From Spirochaetota bacterium (GTDB taxonomy: Bacteria; Spirochaetota; UBA4802; UBA5368), in contig JALOTJ010000021.1 of NCBI GenBank assembly GCA_025457965.1, positions 1-44,696 on the forward strand: a stretch of 44,696 nucleotides of DNA, given 5' to 3'. The notes beneath the pieces were generated by a model, which saw nothing but the letters and a program-made list of their open reading frames with translations, made no database searches and was not told the DNA's origin. This document shows, piece after piece, positions 9,423-18,393 of this stretch. Numbering within the stretch: the stretch's first letter is position 1; the number at the start of each line of letters is the position of its first letter. Made by a program: the position numbers and the translations under genes.

Positions 9423-10364
9423 TTATTGTGTTTTATCCGAGAGATCGACGTTCGCTGCAAGCGCGATACTGTTGAGCTTTATCGACTCGGAATCGGCTCG
9501 AGACGTAAGCACGATCGGCGCTGAAGCGCCAAGGAGCATGCTTGCCGGTGAGGCCCCCGCAAAATAGACGAATGACTTGTACAGCGCATTTCCCGATTCG
9601 ATATTAGGCGCAAGCAGTATGTCGGCATCACCCGCCACGGCGTTATGAATACCTTTAAACTCAGCGCTTTTCTTCGAAATGGCGTTATCAAAGGACAGGG
9701 GGCCGTCGATGATACAGTTGCGAATCTGCCCCCTCTGGGACATCATTGAAAGCAGGGCGGCGTCGACCGTGGCAATCGCGTTGATGTTGATCAGTTCGAA
9801 GGCACCGAGAACGGCTACCTTGGGAATCTCGACGCCGAGCCGACGCATGAAAAACACCGCGTTTTTTATGATTGCCACCTTCATCTTCAGGTCTGGCGCG
9901 ATATTGAGGCCGCCGTCGGTGAGCACGAAGAGTTTATGATAATTTTTAAGCTCGAAAAGTCCGATCGAAGAAAGCGCCTCTCCGCGCCGCAGGCCGTTTG
10001 CCTTGTCGAGCACCGGGCGTAAATAGGTTGCGGTATCTAAAAGCCCCTTCATCAATATGTCCGCCTCTCCGTCGCGGACGAGCTGTACGGATATCTCTGC
10101 GGCGCGAACATTGTCCTCCTCGTCGATTATGCGCACATTGTTGAGATCGAAGCCGTGGGTGTCTGCAATTTCTATGATTTTATTCTTAATGCCGACCAGT
10201 ATGGGCTCCACGATGCCGCGTCCCCGGGCCTTGGTGACCGCATCGAGGACATGCTCGTCCTGGGCGGCGGCGACGACGAGTTTTTTCCGCTTCGGGCGTT
10301 TTTCCACATTAGAATAAAGATCGGCGATCGTTCGTATCTTTTTTCCTGCTCCCTGGTCGTTCAT
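9423..10364 (-). CDS. ptb: phosphate butyryltransferase, copy 1
   Basis: The 313-residue protein has the Pta/Ptb fold markers KLVVAAAQDEHVLDAV near the N-terminus, ADILMKGLLDTATYLRPVL, the conserved NAVFFMRRLGVEIPKVAVL and the C-terminal DILLAPNIESGNALYKSF. It exchanges CoA for phosphate on butyryl-CoA or a related acyl-CoA. It lies between buk and a close paralogue. The N-terminal 25 residues are extra compared with many Ptb proteins and lysine-rich. Substrate preference within the short-chain range cannot be read from sequence. Confidence 0.9.
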   Translation of the reverse strand: MNDQGAGKKIRTIADLYSNVEKRPKRKKLVVAAAQDEHVLDAVTKARGRGIVEPILVGIKNKIIEIADTHGFDLNNVRIIDEEDNVRAAEISVQLVRDGEADILMKGLLDTATYLRPVLDKANGLRRGEALSSIGLFELKNYHKLFVLTDGGLNIAPDLKMKVAIIKNAVFFMRRLGVEIPKVAVLGAFELININAIATVDAALLSMMSQRGQIRNCIIDGPLSFDNAISKKSAEFKGIHNAVAGDADILLAPNIESGNALYKSFVYFAGASPASMLLGASAPIVLTSRADSESIKLNSIALAANVDLSDKTQ

Positions 10365-10384
10365 TAGAGGTCTCCCTGGTTATT

Positions 10385-11311
10385 TCAACGGTAGCTGATT
10401 GGCACGTACGCGGCAGCGGCAAGGAGGATGCTTGCGACGCGCGTTTCATCAGTATCGAGCTTGGAGGTGAACACGATCGGGGCCGACGCACCCAGCGTTA
10501 CGGAGGCGACGCGGGCATTGGCGAAAAATACGAATGACTGGTAAAGGATGTTGGCGGTTTCGATGTCGGGGGCAAGCAGTATATCGGGATCGCCGGCGAC
10601 TTCGTTGATGATGCCCTTGTGAACGGCGCTTTCCCTGGATATTGCGTTATCAAAGGCCAGTGGGCCGTCTATAACGCAATTTTTTATCTGCCCGCGCTGC
10701 GCCATCTTGGATAGAAGGCCGGCATGCATGGTCGCCGGCATCGCCTCGTTCACGACTTCTATCGCGGCGAGAACGGCGACTTTCGGTATTTCGATTCCGA
10801 GACGGCGCATAAAGAAAACGGCATTGTGCGCAATTCCGGCCTTGGTGGAGAGGTCGGGGGCGACGTTCAATACCGTGTCGGTGACCGCGATGAGCTTGTG
10901 ATATCGTTCAACCTCGAAGATGGCCATGTGAGACATTATGGAAGCCTTGCGAATTCCGCGCCGACGGTCGTCGATCTGCCTGAGGATCATGTTGGCGTTA
11001 TAGTAGCTTTCCTCGCCGTTCATGATGATATCGGCGCGTCCTTCCCGAACCATTCGTACCGACTGAATGGCCGCTTCGGCGGTGTTTTCTTCGTTTATGA
11101 TATTGATTTCAGACAGGTCGTATTTCTTTTCCTCGGCGAGTTCGCGAATGTACCGTTCGCTGCCGATAAGAGTGGTGTCGACAATACCGATTCTATGTGC
11201 GGTGAAGGCGGCGCTGAGTACATTTTCATCTTTGGCGGCCGGAATAACGAGCCTGCATCGTACACGGTGTTCCTTGAGATATGATTCGAGCTCGGACAGT
11301 TTTTTTAACAT
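10385..11311 (-). CDS. ptb: phosphate butyryltransferase, copy 2
   Basis: A second Ptb-family protein of 308 residues, aligned with its neighbour over its full length: RLVIPAAKDENVLSA, NAVFFMRRLGIEIPKVAVLAA, RGQIKNCVIDGPLAFDNAIS and DILLAPDIETANILYQSF. The start ATG at 11311 has GGAGG five bases upstream; an earlier in-frame ATG at 11356 lacks one. The family segment MKGLLD of copy 1 is MNGEES here, so the active-site neighbourhood differs and copy 2 may have another substrate or be a regulatory partner. It is the first gene of the ptb-ptb-buk unit. Confidence 0.87.
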   Translation of the reverse strand: MLKKLSELESYLKEHRVRCRLVIPAAKDENVLSAAFTAHRIGIVDTTLIGSERYIRELAEEKKYDLSEINIINEENTAEAAIQSVRMVREGRADIIMNGEESYYNANMILRQIDDRRRGIRKASIMSHMAIFEVERYHKLIAVTDTVLNVAPDLSTKAGIAHNAVFFMRRLGIEIPKVAVLAAIEVVNEAMPATMHAGLLSKMAQRGQIKNCVIDGPLAFDNAISRESAVHKGIINEVAGDPDILLAPDIETANILYQSFVFFANARVASVTLGASAPIVFTSKLDTDETRVASILLAAAAYVPISYR

Positions 11312-11356
11312 CGTCGCCTCCGAGATACGCTGTATCCGCCGTACTTTTTTCCACAA

Positions 11357-11562
11357 TTGCCGGCAGGTTGCTAAAACAATGTTTCATTTACAACCACTAG
11401 CGCAATTAAATATCGCATGGCAAGCACTATATCGCGGATCGATGAAATTATCAGAAAAGGCAATCATACCCCGGTGGTTTTCCGGGGCACGGAAGACTGT
11501 AAGGCTTTCGGATTCGGCGATTGCTCCGCGCAAAGCAAGGTGCGGAGCATTAACGGCAAGAA
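11357..11562. other. intergenic region with two hairpins
   Basis: This gap lies between the start of the ptb-ptb-buk unit and the end of the protease gene (both on the minus strand). It holds two inverted repeats: CCCCGG/CCGGGG (11469-11474, 11482-11487) and TGCTCCGC/GCGGAGCA (11522-11529, 11542-11549). Neither has a clear T run on the minus strand, so a terminator for the protease gene is possible but unproven. No gene is visible. Confidence 0.4.
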
Positions 11563-13545
11563 TTACTGAATGCGCTCGATGTATTCCGCGGTGATATTGA
11601 AGGCCTCCCTCAGAAAAAGATCATTTTTTACATCTATGACCTTGTTGTTATTTTCTCTTTTAAGTTGTTTTTCCATATCGCGAACCTTGTGCTTTTCGAT
11701 GTTGGCCTCTTCTTTAAGGCTGATCTCCTTTGTCGCTATCAGCTTCTTAAGGGATGTTATCTTTTCGTTCAGATCGGTGAATTCTTTCATCCCCGCAACC
11801 CTTTTTTTAGATTGCTCCTGGAGTGTTCCGATTACCTCTCTGTTTAGATAGTTCCGGTACGGGATGAAGCTGGCGCTTGGTATTTTTTCCCATGCAAGGG
11901 GGTTGCGTAGTTTAGCCTCGCCGATGTCCCAGACCGCGCTGATGTCGGGAATTATGATATCGGGAGAGATTCCCGTAAGCTGGTTTGAGGTTCCACCGGG
12001 CTGGTAGAAAAGCGCGGTGGTGATTTTGACGGCGCCTTTTTTAGAAGGGAGCTGGTTGTACTCCTGCACCGAACCTTTGCCGAAGGTGGCGGTGGGTCCG
12101 ATTACTATTCCCCTTCGGTAGTCCTTGATGGCCCCCGCGAAAATCTCCGATGCGCTCGCGCTGAACCGGTCGATAAGCACCACGAGCGGACCGTCGTAAT
12201 AGATGCCGGGGTCATCGTCACTGAGGACTTCCGTCCGCTGGGTGCGATAGACTATTTTAACGACAGGCCCCTGGTCGATGAAAAGACCGGCGACATTGAC
12301 CGCTTCCGTCAGCGCACCACCGGGATTCCCCCTGAGGTCGACCACCATTGCGCTGATATTGAGGTTCGAGAGCTTGTTTATCTCGCGTATAACATCAATT
12401 GATGAGCTCTTCCCGCCGGGGTCGTTTTTCTGAGCGGCGTCGAAATCGAGATAAAAGGTGGGGAGTTTAATATAACCTATCTTAATTTCGCGGCCGGCTT
12501 TTTTCATGATGTAAATGTCCGATTTCGCCGCGCGATCCTCGAGCTTGATCTCCTCGCGTACGATGGGTATTTGCATTCTGACGGGTTTCTGGCTTTCGTC
12601 GGCCTTTCGGAAAATGGTGAGCTTGACCGTGGTCCCGGATTTTCCCCGGATCAGGTTAACGACATCGCGCAGGTCCATATCGATAACGTCCACAGATTCG
12701 CCGTCCTTCTGGGCGACGGCGACGATCTTGTCATTGGGCTTGAGTTGAATGGCCGCCGGGAGCTTCGCCGCGGCCCCCCCGGGAATTATGGATTCGACGA
12801 GGGCAAAACCGTCCTCCGAGCGGAGTATCACGCCGATCCCCTCGAGTTTCAGCTTGGTCTGGATCATGAAATCCTCATGATCTTCCTGGGAGAGGTAATT
12901 CGAGTGGGGATCGAGAGCGGTGGAAAAAGCGTTGACGAACGTGGAAATCATCTTGCTCTCGTCGATCTCGTCGACGCGTTTCTTGTTGAGGCGGTTCTTG
13001 TTGCGAAGCTTCTCCTTGGCCTCGTTGACGTCTTTAACAGTGGTGAGATAATTGAGCAATTGAAGCTTGATGTTCTTTCTCCAGCGCTCCCGCATCTCAT
13101 CGGGGCTCGCTGGATAATCGATCTTTTCCCTGTCGACGGCAATGTATTCGTCCTTGTTGAAATCATAGTCGAGCGCGAGGAGCTCGTTGAAGAGCGCCAT
13201 GCTCTCATCGAAACGTTTTTTATAGAGTGTGAAGATATCGAAAATAATCCCGTATTTGCCGTTTTCAATGTACTCGCCGAGCTTGTTCTCGTGGGCAACA
13301 AATCCGGCGATATCACTTTTGTAGAAATAGTACTTGCCCGGGTCGATAAAATTGAGCAGGTTGCTCATCGTTTTTCTGGAAAGCTCCTGATCGAGGCTCT
13401 GATAGCGGACGTGTTTCGACAGGAAAACCCCGAAAAGCGGCTTTATATCGGTCTGTTTTACACCGTCGGTTCTGCTGAAACATCCGAAGACGAACGCTAT
13501 TACGGTAATGGCGGTGAGGGTGATTTTATTCCTTTTATTCAACAT
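11563..13545 (-). CDS. prc: tail-specific (C-terminal processing) protease, lipoprotein
   Basis: From the ATG at 13545 the protein has 660 residues and begins with a basic stretch, a hydrophobic core and a cysteine (VIAFVFGC), a lipoprotein signal. Then come the Tsp/Prc N-terminal helical region, a PDZ domain (EGIGVILRSEDGFALVESIIPGG) and the S41 protease domain with the Ser/Lys dyad in RFSASASEIFAGAIKDY and TFGKGSVQEYNQLP. Prc enzymes trim or degrade periplasmic proteins from their C-terminus. Length fits Prc (about 680) rather than shorter CtpA types. A longer reading frame reaches 13623 but would bury the signal peptide. Confidence 0.92.
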   Translation of the reverse strand: MLNKRNKITLTAITVIAFVFGCFSRTDGVKQTDIKPLFGVFLSKHVRYQSLDQELSRKTMSNLLNFIDPGKYYFYKSDIAGFVAHENKLGEYIENGKYGIIFDIFTLYKKRFDESMALFNELLALDYDFNKDEYIAVDREKIDYPASPDEMRERWRKNIKLQLLNYLTTVKDVNEAKEKLRNKNRLNKKRVDEIDESKMISTFVNAFSTALDPHSNYLSQEDHEDFMIQTKLKLEGIGVILRSEDGFALVESIIPGGAAAKLPAAIQLKPNDKIVAVAQKDGESVDVIDMDLRDVVNLIRGKSGTTVKLTIFRKADESQKPVRMQIPIVREEIKLEDRAAKSDIYIMKKAGREIKIGYIKLPTFYLDFDAAQKNDPGGKSSSIDVIREINKLSNLNISAMVVDLRGNPGGALTEAVNVAGLFIDQGPVVKIVYRTQRTEVLSDDDPGIYYDGPLVVLIDRFSASASEIFAGAIKDYRRGIVIGPTATFGKGSVQEYNQLPSKKGAVKITTALFYQPGGTSNQLTGISPDIIIPDISAVWDIGEAKLRNPLAWEKIPSASFIPYRNYLNREVIGTLQEQSKKRVAGMKEFTDLNEKITSLKKLIATKEISLKEEANIEKHKVRDMEKQLKRENNNKVIDVKNDLFLREAFNITAEYIERIQ

Positions 13546-13770
13546 GGTGTCGGTTTGCTCCCGGCTTTGCTGGATATAGATGCGTAAATGGACTGTTATT
13601 GTAGATTGGCGGCCGATCGCCACCAGTAAAACGGAAGATAGACCAGTCGTGGTCTAAAGTCAATAATAATTAACGGGGTGGTTCTTCGGCTTAAAAAAAT
13701 TATTGACCCTGGTGCCGCACACTGCCATACCATTTTGCATTAGCGCCTGCGCGGGCCATGGAGGAACGGG

Positions 13771-15219
13771 ATGCTGGTGGAGAAGACTATCGTCGAGCTG
13801 GCTGAGATGCTGGCAGACGGCAAGGCTTCTGCGGTCGAGATCGCGAAAGAATACCTTGCACGCATCGGTTCGCTGAACGGTGCGATAAACGCCTACATTA
13901 CGGTTGATGAGGCCCGCACGCTGAGGGAGGCCGCGGAATCTGATGGGCGCCGGCGAAAGGGGAATGCGCTTTCGGCATGGGACGGGATCCCGGTGGCAGT
14001 CAAGGACAATATTTGTACCGCGGGCCTGCGCACAACCTGCGGATCGGGTATACTTCGCGATTTCGTTCCCCCGTACGATGCCACGGTTTATCGCAAGCTT
14101 CGCGAAAGCGGATTCGTGACCCTCGGCAAGACCAATATGGACGAATTTGCGATGGGTTCCACCACCGAGACGTCCTTCTTCGGAGTAACCAAGAATCCTC
14201 ACAATGAAACCCGCGTTCCGGGCGGGAGCTCCGGCGGGTCCGCGGCGGCGGTGGCCGCGATGATGGCTCCTGCCGCGCTCGGTTCGGACACCGGCGGCTC
14301 GATCCGCCAGCCGGCGTCGTTTTGCGGCGTGGCGGGCATAAAGCCCACTTACGGCAGGGTCTCGCGGTATGGGCTGGTTGCGTTCGCTTCATCGCTTGAC
14401 CAGATCGGCACCTTCGCGCGTACGGTAGACGACGCCGCCCTGCTGCTCGGGGTGATCGCCGGCGGTGATCCGGCTGATTCGACGTCCATAGAACGCGCCG
14501 TGGATTTCACGCCGGGCGCACTTGATGGGAGCGTCGCGGGCATGGTTATCGGGCTTCCCGACGAGTATTTTCAGGGGATAACACCCGCAGTCAAAGAAAT
14601 GATTTTGGTGAAAGTCAAAGAGCTCGAGGCGATGGGGGCGAAAATTGAGCCGATATCGCTGCAGTACACGGAATATGCCATCCCGATTTATTATCTTATC
14701 GCAACGGCCGAAGCGTCGTCGAACCTGGCGCGCTATGATGGAATACGCTATGGTTACCGCTCTCCCGGGATAGACGCGCTCGCCGAGCTCTACCGGAAAA
14801 CCCGAAACGAGGGATTCGGAAAGGAGGTGAAGCGCAGAATAATCCTGGGAACGTACGCGCTCAGCTCGGGGTATTACGACGCGTATTATCTCAAGGCGCT
14901 GAAGGGCCGGACCCTCGTTATCCAGGATTTTCAGAAGGCGTTCTCGAAGGTCGACTGCATCGTGAGCCCGGTCACCACGACGACGGCTTTCGCTCTCGGT
15001 GAAAAGGTGGATGATCCGCTTGAGATGTATGTTTCGGACATCCTTACCATATCGGCAAATCTTGCGGCGATTCCCGGCATGAGTGTGCCGATAGGCCGTG
15101 ACGAGTCGGGGCTGCCCGTAGGCATGCAGATTATGGCGGGCCATTTTGAGGAAAAGAAGATACTGAACTGTGCGAAAGCCATCGAGCGCCATTCTGAACG
15201 GCTCAGCCCGCGCCGGTAG
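13771..15219 (+). CDS. gatA: aspartyl/glutamyl-tRNA(Asn/Gln) amidotransferase subunit A
   Basis: A complete 482-residue GatA. The amidase signature is intact: the Lys in VAVKDNIC, GGSSGGSAAAVAAMMAPAAL with the cis-Ser, and the catalytic Ser in GSDTGGSIRQPASFCG. GatA releases ammonia from glutamine for GatB to amidate misacylated tRNA. gatB and gatC are not in the window. A GGAGGA site lies about seven bases before the ATG. The C-terminus overlaps the start of the TPR lipoprotein gene by 50 bases. Confidence 0.96.
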   Translation: MLVEKTIVELAEMLADGKASAVEIAKEYLARIGSLNGAINAYITVDEARTLREAAESDGRRRKGNALSAWDGIPVAVKDNICTAGLRTTCGSGILRDFVPPYDATVYRKLRESGFVTLGKTNMDEFAMGSTTETSFFGVTKNPHNETRVPGGSSGGSAAAVAAMMAPAALGSDTGGSIRQPASFCGVAGIKPTYGRVSRYGLVAFASSLDQIGTFARTVDDAALLLGVIAGGDPADSTSIERAVDFTPGALDGSVAGMVIGLPDEYFQGITPAVKEMILVKVKELEAMGAKIEPISLQYTEYAIPIYYLIATAEASSNLARYDGIRYGYRSPGIDALAELYRKTRNEGFGKEVKRRIILGTYALSSGYYDAYYLKALKGRTLVIQDFQKAFSKVDCIVSPVTTTTAFALGEKVDDPLEMYVSDILTISANLAAIPGMSVPIGRDESGLPVGMQIMAGHFEEKKILNCAKAIERHSERLSPRR

Positions 15220-15673
15220 CGCGGTGCTGGCGCTTGCGCTGGCCCTCGCATGCCTGTCCTGCTATCGCTACCATGCGATGCGAATAGAGCATCGCGCGGA
15301 CGCCGCGCTGCTGTTCACGGGAGAAGATACAAAGCCGGGGCGGGGGCGCGCGGCGGATGAAAAAATTTCCCGAAGTGTCTATGCCACCAAACGGTTCGCC
15401 GATGTGCGCTCATCCTCTCCCGTGGCATTGATTAACAGAAAAGGGATCGAGCACGCGTTCGAGGGACGCTTCAACGAGGCGAGGAACCTCTTCCTGGAGG
15501 CGATAAAGGAAGATGATTCGATGGCCGCGGCGTACAATAACCTCGGTATTATCTACGAGGTGTTCGGACGGAAGGAAGAGTCCTTCGCCATGTATTCTAA
15601 GGCATGCCTTCTCGAGCAGGATAATGACCACTTTAAAAAGAACCTCCATAACCCCGATGCAGGCAAGGATTAG
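15170..15673 (+). CDS. TPR-containing lipoprotein
   Basis: The 167-residue protein starts with GTG inside the gatA 3' end. It has a basic n-region, a Leu/Ala-rich core and a cysteine (LALALACLSC), a relaxed lipobox. About residues 85-150 form two tetratricopeptide repeats (NRKGIEHAFEGRFNEARNLF and AAAYNNLGIIYEVFGRKEES). The fold suggests a periplasmic scaffold; no specific role can be assigned. The 50-base overlap with gatA suggests co-transcription. Codon use looks like that of its neighbours. Confidence 0.78.
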   Translation: MRKPSSAILNGSARAGSAVLALALALACLSCYRYHAMRIEHRADAALLFTGEDTKPGRGRAADEKISRSVYATKRFADVRSSSPVALINRKGIEHAFEGRFNEARNLFLEAIKEDDSMAAAYNNLGIIYEVFGRKEESFAMYSKACLLEQDNDHFKKNLHNPDAGKD

Positions 15674-15960
15674 ACAGCGATGCCGGTTTTGTTCAATCCT
15701 TTGCATGACGCTGGCGATACTCTCGTTATGCTTTTGCACCGTCGAAAATCCGGTCGATGGATAGTTTTACGGCGCGGCATTCGCCATTTTATAGATTGCG
15801 GGAATCGACGGCATCAATTATTATTACCTCGTCAGGGGATTCCGGCGCCCATTGTGCTGTTTCCCGCGGAAAACGAATGCGAAGCTCGATCCGTACAGCA
15901 AATCGCATTTACGGGTGCCCGGCGGCGGATATATGACCGTTGAAAAGATGCACCGCAATG
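15657..15960 (+). pseudogene. possible degenerate lipoprotein gene
   Basis: An ATG at 15657, overlapping the end of the TPR gene, opens 35 codons that read as a textbook lipoprotein signal: MQARIRQRCRFCSILCMTLA then ILSLCFCTVENPVDG, followed by TAG at 15762-15764. Reading on in the same frame gives FYGAAFAIL, a second stop, and then a long open stretch (IAGIDGINYYYLVRGFRR onwards). A secreted protein interrupted by two stops, or by a frameshift, would explain this. A chance signal-like peptide is the alternative. The rest of 15765-16055 shows no convincing intact gene. Confidence 0.35.
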
Positions 15961-16055
15961 ATGACCGGACAGCACAGAATCTTACCTGATCCATCATCGG
16001 TACTGCGTCACAATGCGCGGAGTCGACGCCTGTCGCGAATAAAGGAGTGGGCGAG

Positions 16056-16169
16056 ATGAACGAGAGGGCGCTGCCGGTGTTTGAAATGTCCTGTTTTAGT
16101 GATAGAGTGGTTGACAGTGGCGAGTGCGTCTTTAGGCTCGGGTGCTCTGTTGAGGATACGAAATGCTGA
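16056..16169 (+). CDS. 37-residue Cys-rich small ORF coupled to moaA
   Basis: An ATG at 16056 with a near-perfect AAGGAG (16042-16047) eight bases upstream opens 37 codons: MNERALPVFEMSCFSDRVVD then SGECVFRLGCSVEDTKC. It contains four cysteines (13, 24, 30, 37). Its stop overlaps the moaA start (ATGCTGA, 16163-16169), the pattern of translational coupling, and moaA has no good ribosome binding site of its own except inside this ORF. It may be a real small protein or a leader peptide that drives moaA translation. No homologue is known to me. Confidence 0.5.
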   Translation: MNERALPVFEMSCFSDRVVDSGECVFRLGCSVEDTKC

Positions 16170-17161
16170 CCGATTCATTCAACCGCCGGCTCGACTATCT
16201 CAGGGTCTCGGTGACGGATAAATGTAACCTGCGCTGCATATACTGCATGCCGCCGGGAGGTGTCGAGTTTCTGCCGCACGACGAGGTGCTCCGGATCGAG
16301 GAGTTTGTCCGTCTGATCGGTGTTTTCGCCAGGTTCGGCGTGCGCAAGGTCCGCTTTACCGGAGGGGAGCCGCTTGTCCGAAAGGGCTTTATGGGAATCG
16401 TGGAGCAGGTCAGGCGGAACCATCCGGACATGGACCTGTGTCTTACGACAAACGGTATATTGCTGGACGAAGCCCTCGACGGCCTGCGGCAATTCGGCGT
16501 GCGCAAGCTCAATATCAGCCTGGACACCATGTCGGCCGAGAGGTATCGGGCCATAACAGGGCGTGATGAGTTTGATCGGGTGATTGGGAATATTATCCGG
16601 GCGATTGAAAGCCGCTTTTTCGACCTGAAAATCAACATGGTGCTTTATGAGGAATCACTCATTGAAATGGATGATTTTATAAAATTTTTCGCCGGGAGGA
16701 ACGTTACGCTCCGGTTTATCGAGAGAATGCCGTTCGGTGATGACTATGACGCATCGCGGTTTGTGTCATCGGACAGACTGGTCGAGTATTTGCGGTCCAG
16801 GGGCGATCTCACCAGAAATCATTACAAAGATACCAGCGTGGCGCAGATGTATAATTTCCGCGGAATTTCCGGCGATATCAGAATCGGGGTGATCCCGCCG
16901 ATGACGCATAAATTCTGCTCGCGGTGCAACCGGCTGCGGCTGACCTGCGATGGAATGCTGAAGACGTGCCTTCATTCGCCGGTTGAGTTCGATTTGAAAA
17001 CAGTACTTCGGGAAAGCGAAGATGACGAACGGTTGAATGATATTATTGTGGCCGCTGTCCATTCCAAGCCCGAAGCGCACCGGCTGGGAGACCCTCTCGA
17101 GGTAGGGGATGGGTGTATGGCAATAGTCCGTAACAGACTGATGTCGAGAACCGGGGGATAA
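16163..17161 (+). CDS. moaA: GTP 3',8-cyclase
   Basis: The 332-residue radical SAM enzyme has the SAM-cluster motif CNLRCIYC (C21, C25, C28), the FTGGEPLVRKG segment, a second 4Fe-4S site near the C-terminus (FCSRCNRLRLTCDG, CxxC-x13-C), and ends in the Gly-Gly needed for activity in MoaA. It converts GTP to the cyclic precursor used by MoaC at the start of molybdopterin synthesis. The start codon overlaps the stop of a short upstream ORF. Confidence 0.96.
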   Translation: MLTDSFNRRLDYLRVSVTDKCNLRCIYCMPPGGVEFLPHDEVLRIEEFVRLIGVFARFGVRKVRFTGGEPLVRKGFMGIVEQVRRNHPDMDLCLTTNGILLDEALDGLRQFGVRKLNISLDTMSAERYRAITGRDEFDRVIGNIIRAIESRFFDLKINMVLYEESLIEMDDFIKFFAGRNVTLRFIERMPFGDDYDASRFVSSDRLVEYLRSRGDLTRNHYKDTSVAQMYNFRGISGDIRIGVIPPMTHKFCSRCNRLRLTCDGMLKTCLHSPVEFDLKTVLRESEDDERLNDIIVAAVHSKPEAHRLGDPLEVGDGCMAIVRNRLMSRTGG

Positions 17162-17162
17162 A

Positions 17163-17196
17163 AAAAAGAACCCCCGGCAAGGGAGTTCTTTTTATC
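17163..17196. terminator. bidirectional terminator between moaA and tRNA-Asp
   Basis: AAAGAAC-C-CCC and GGG-A-GTTCTTT (about 17166-17190) form a hairpin with one mismatch and a short loop. An A run precedes it and a T run follows it, so it can stop moaA rightward and the tRNA leftward. Confidence 0.75.
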
Positions 17197-17206
17197 GTTA
17201 AGCATG

Positions 17207-17281
17207 CGGGGTGTACGAGACTCGAACTCGCGACCTCCTGCGTGACAGGCAGGCACTCTAACCAAGCTGAGCTAACACCCC
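17207..17281 (-). tRNA. tRNA-Asp (anticodon GTC)
   Basis: On the minus strand the acceptor stem GGGGTGT pairs with ACACCCC, and the D arm (GCTC...GAGT), anticodon stem-loop (CCTGC-CTGTCAC-GCAGG) and T arm (GCGAG-TTCGAGT-CTCGT region) follow in order. The anticodon is GTC and the discriminator base is G, as expected for Asp. The CCA end is not encoded. Confidence 0.95.
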
Positions 17282-17299
17282 GGTTCGTCAGGTGGGACT

Positions 17300-17329
17300 A
17301 CTACAACCGAAAATGGCTTTTTGTGTCAA
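17300..17329 (-). promoter_or_regulatory. candidate promoter of tRNA-Asp
   Basis: On the minus strand TTGACA (17329-17324), an 18-base spacer and TGTAGT (17305-17300) resemble a vegetative promoter; the start would lie about a dozen bases before the mature 5' end at 17281. Confidence 0.5.
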
Positions 17330-17390
17330 TAAGAAAATCTAATAATTTTCAAGGGCCCGCCGATTCAGGCGGAAAGAGGGTGGACCGGGG

Positions 17391-18311
17391 ATGGCGCTCA
17401 ATACCGCAGAGGAAATCTACCAGGAAATAAACAAGCAGAACGCGCTTGTCGGGATGCGAGCCATTCCGCATTCCGATGCCTTCATCAAGTACCTGACCTC
17501 TTCGCTGGGCGTGGAGGCGGATTTCGTCAAAAGGGCCCTCAGGGTGCTGCTTAATTCCCACAGAATTTTTTCGATGGAAATAGTGGCTGAAGACAGCGCA
17601 AGGGATGTACCGCGCGTGGAGGGTTATGTCGTCGCGAACATCACGGTGGTCCGTCGCTTGAAAAATTATTTCCAGAGTGAACTTATGGTGGAGTACGAGA
17701 AGCAGTTCCAGAAGCGCTATCTGTTCCACCAGATCGTCAAAGAGATTTTCCCCGTGATGCGGAGTCTGAACAATACAATAGTCGGGCAGCTGGCGAACAA
17801 GGCGATCATGCTGGATGAGTTCGAACGCCTGCTCGAGAAGAACTTCGGAGAATATACGGACGATTGGAAGGAAAAGCACTTCGAAAAAGAGATGCAAAAC
17901 GCAAATCTTCCGCTAGGTCACGAGAAGAGTCAGGCCCCGGCGGTTGCCAAGGCGGCCGGAAGCCCCCGTTCCGGAAAGGCCAAGCCGATATCGCGGGCCA
18001 TAGATACGAAACAGTACGAGGATTTTTTATCGAAGAGTAACAGTTATCCGTTGCAGCGGATATTGAAGATATATGGAGTGAATTTTTTCTTCCAGGTAAA
18101 CCTGCGCAAGTACCAGTTCGAGTATCTGAAAAAACTTGTGGAGGACGGGCAGTTAAACCGGCGTTCTGACCTTTTGATGCTGAGGGAAATGATCCAGACG
18201 GTGAAGTCGAATATGCATCGGGATTCGGGACTCGCGGCCCATATGAACGAGCTCTACGATCTCGAAAAAAGCGTAACGCATCGCCTTTTCTTCACAGGAA
18301 GGCCTGGCTAA
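17391..18311 (+). CDS. conserved-looking cytoplasmic protein of unknown function
   Basis: This 306-residue protein has no signal peptide or membrane segment. It is charged and helical, with an N-terminal part (about 1-180, including RALRVLLNSHRIFSMEIVAE), a low-complexity Ala/Pro/Lys linker (about 183-205) and a C-terminal part (about 206-306, ISRAIDTKQYEDFLSKSNSY onward). The linker suggests two domains. I do not recognise the family. It starts with ATG nine bases after a GGACCGGGG stretch and stands alone upstream of the YchF-like gene, separated by a hairpin. Confidence 0.72.
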   Translation: MALNTAEEIYQEINKQNALVGMRAIPHSDAFIKYLTSSLGVEADFVKRALRVLLNSHRIFSMEIVAEDSARDVPRVEGYVVANITVVRRLKNYFQSELMVEYEKQFQKRYLFHQIVKEIFPVMRSLNNTIVGQLANKAIMLDEFERLLEKNFGEYTDDWKEKHFEKEMQNANLPLGHEKSQAPAVAKAAGSPRSGKAKPISRAIDTKQYEDFLSKSNSYPLQRILKIYGVNFFFQVNLRKYQFEYLKKLVEDGQLNRRSDLLMLREMIQTVKSNMHRDSGLAAHMNELYDLEKSVTHRLFFTGRPG

Positions 18312-18393
18312 GCACCGCTCATGAGTGCTCCATATGCGAACGCTTCGACACTAATCAGTTCAAGATTATCGATGACGCCATTCCTTAACATAA

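Noticed and set aside
12571-13587. 338-residue plus-strand open frame inside the protease gene
   Set aside because: It is antisense to well-conserved PDZ and S41 domains and looks like a codon-bias shadow.
15680-15943. 87-residue plus-strand frame in the gap before moaA
   Set aside because: No ribosome binding site and atypical composition; the overlapping lipoprotein remnant is a better explanation.
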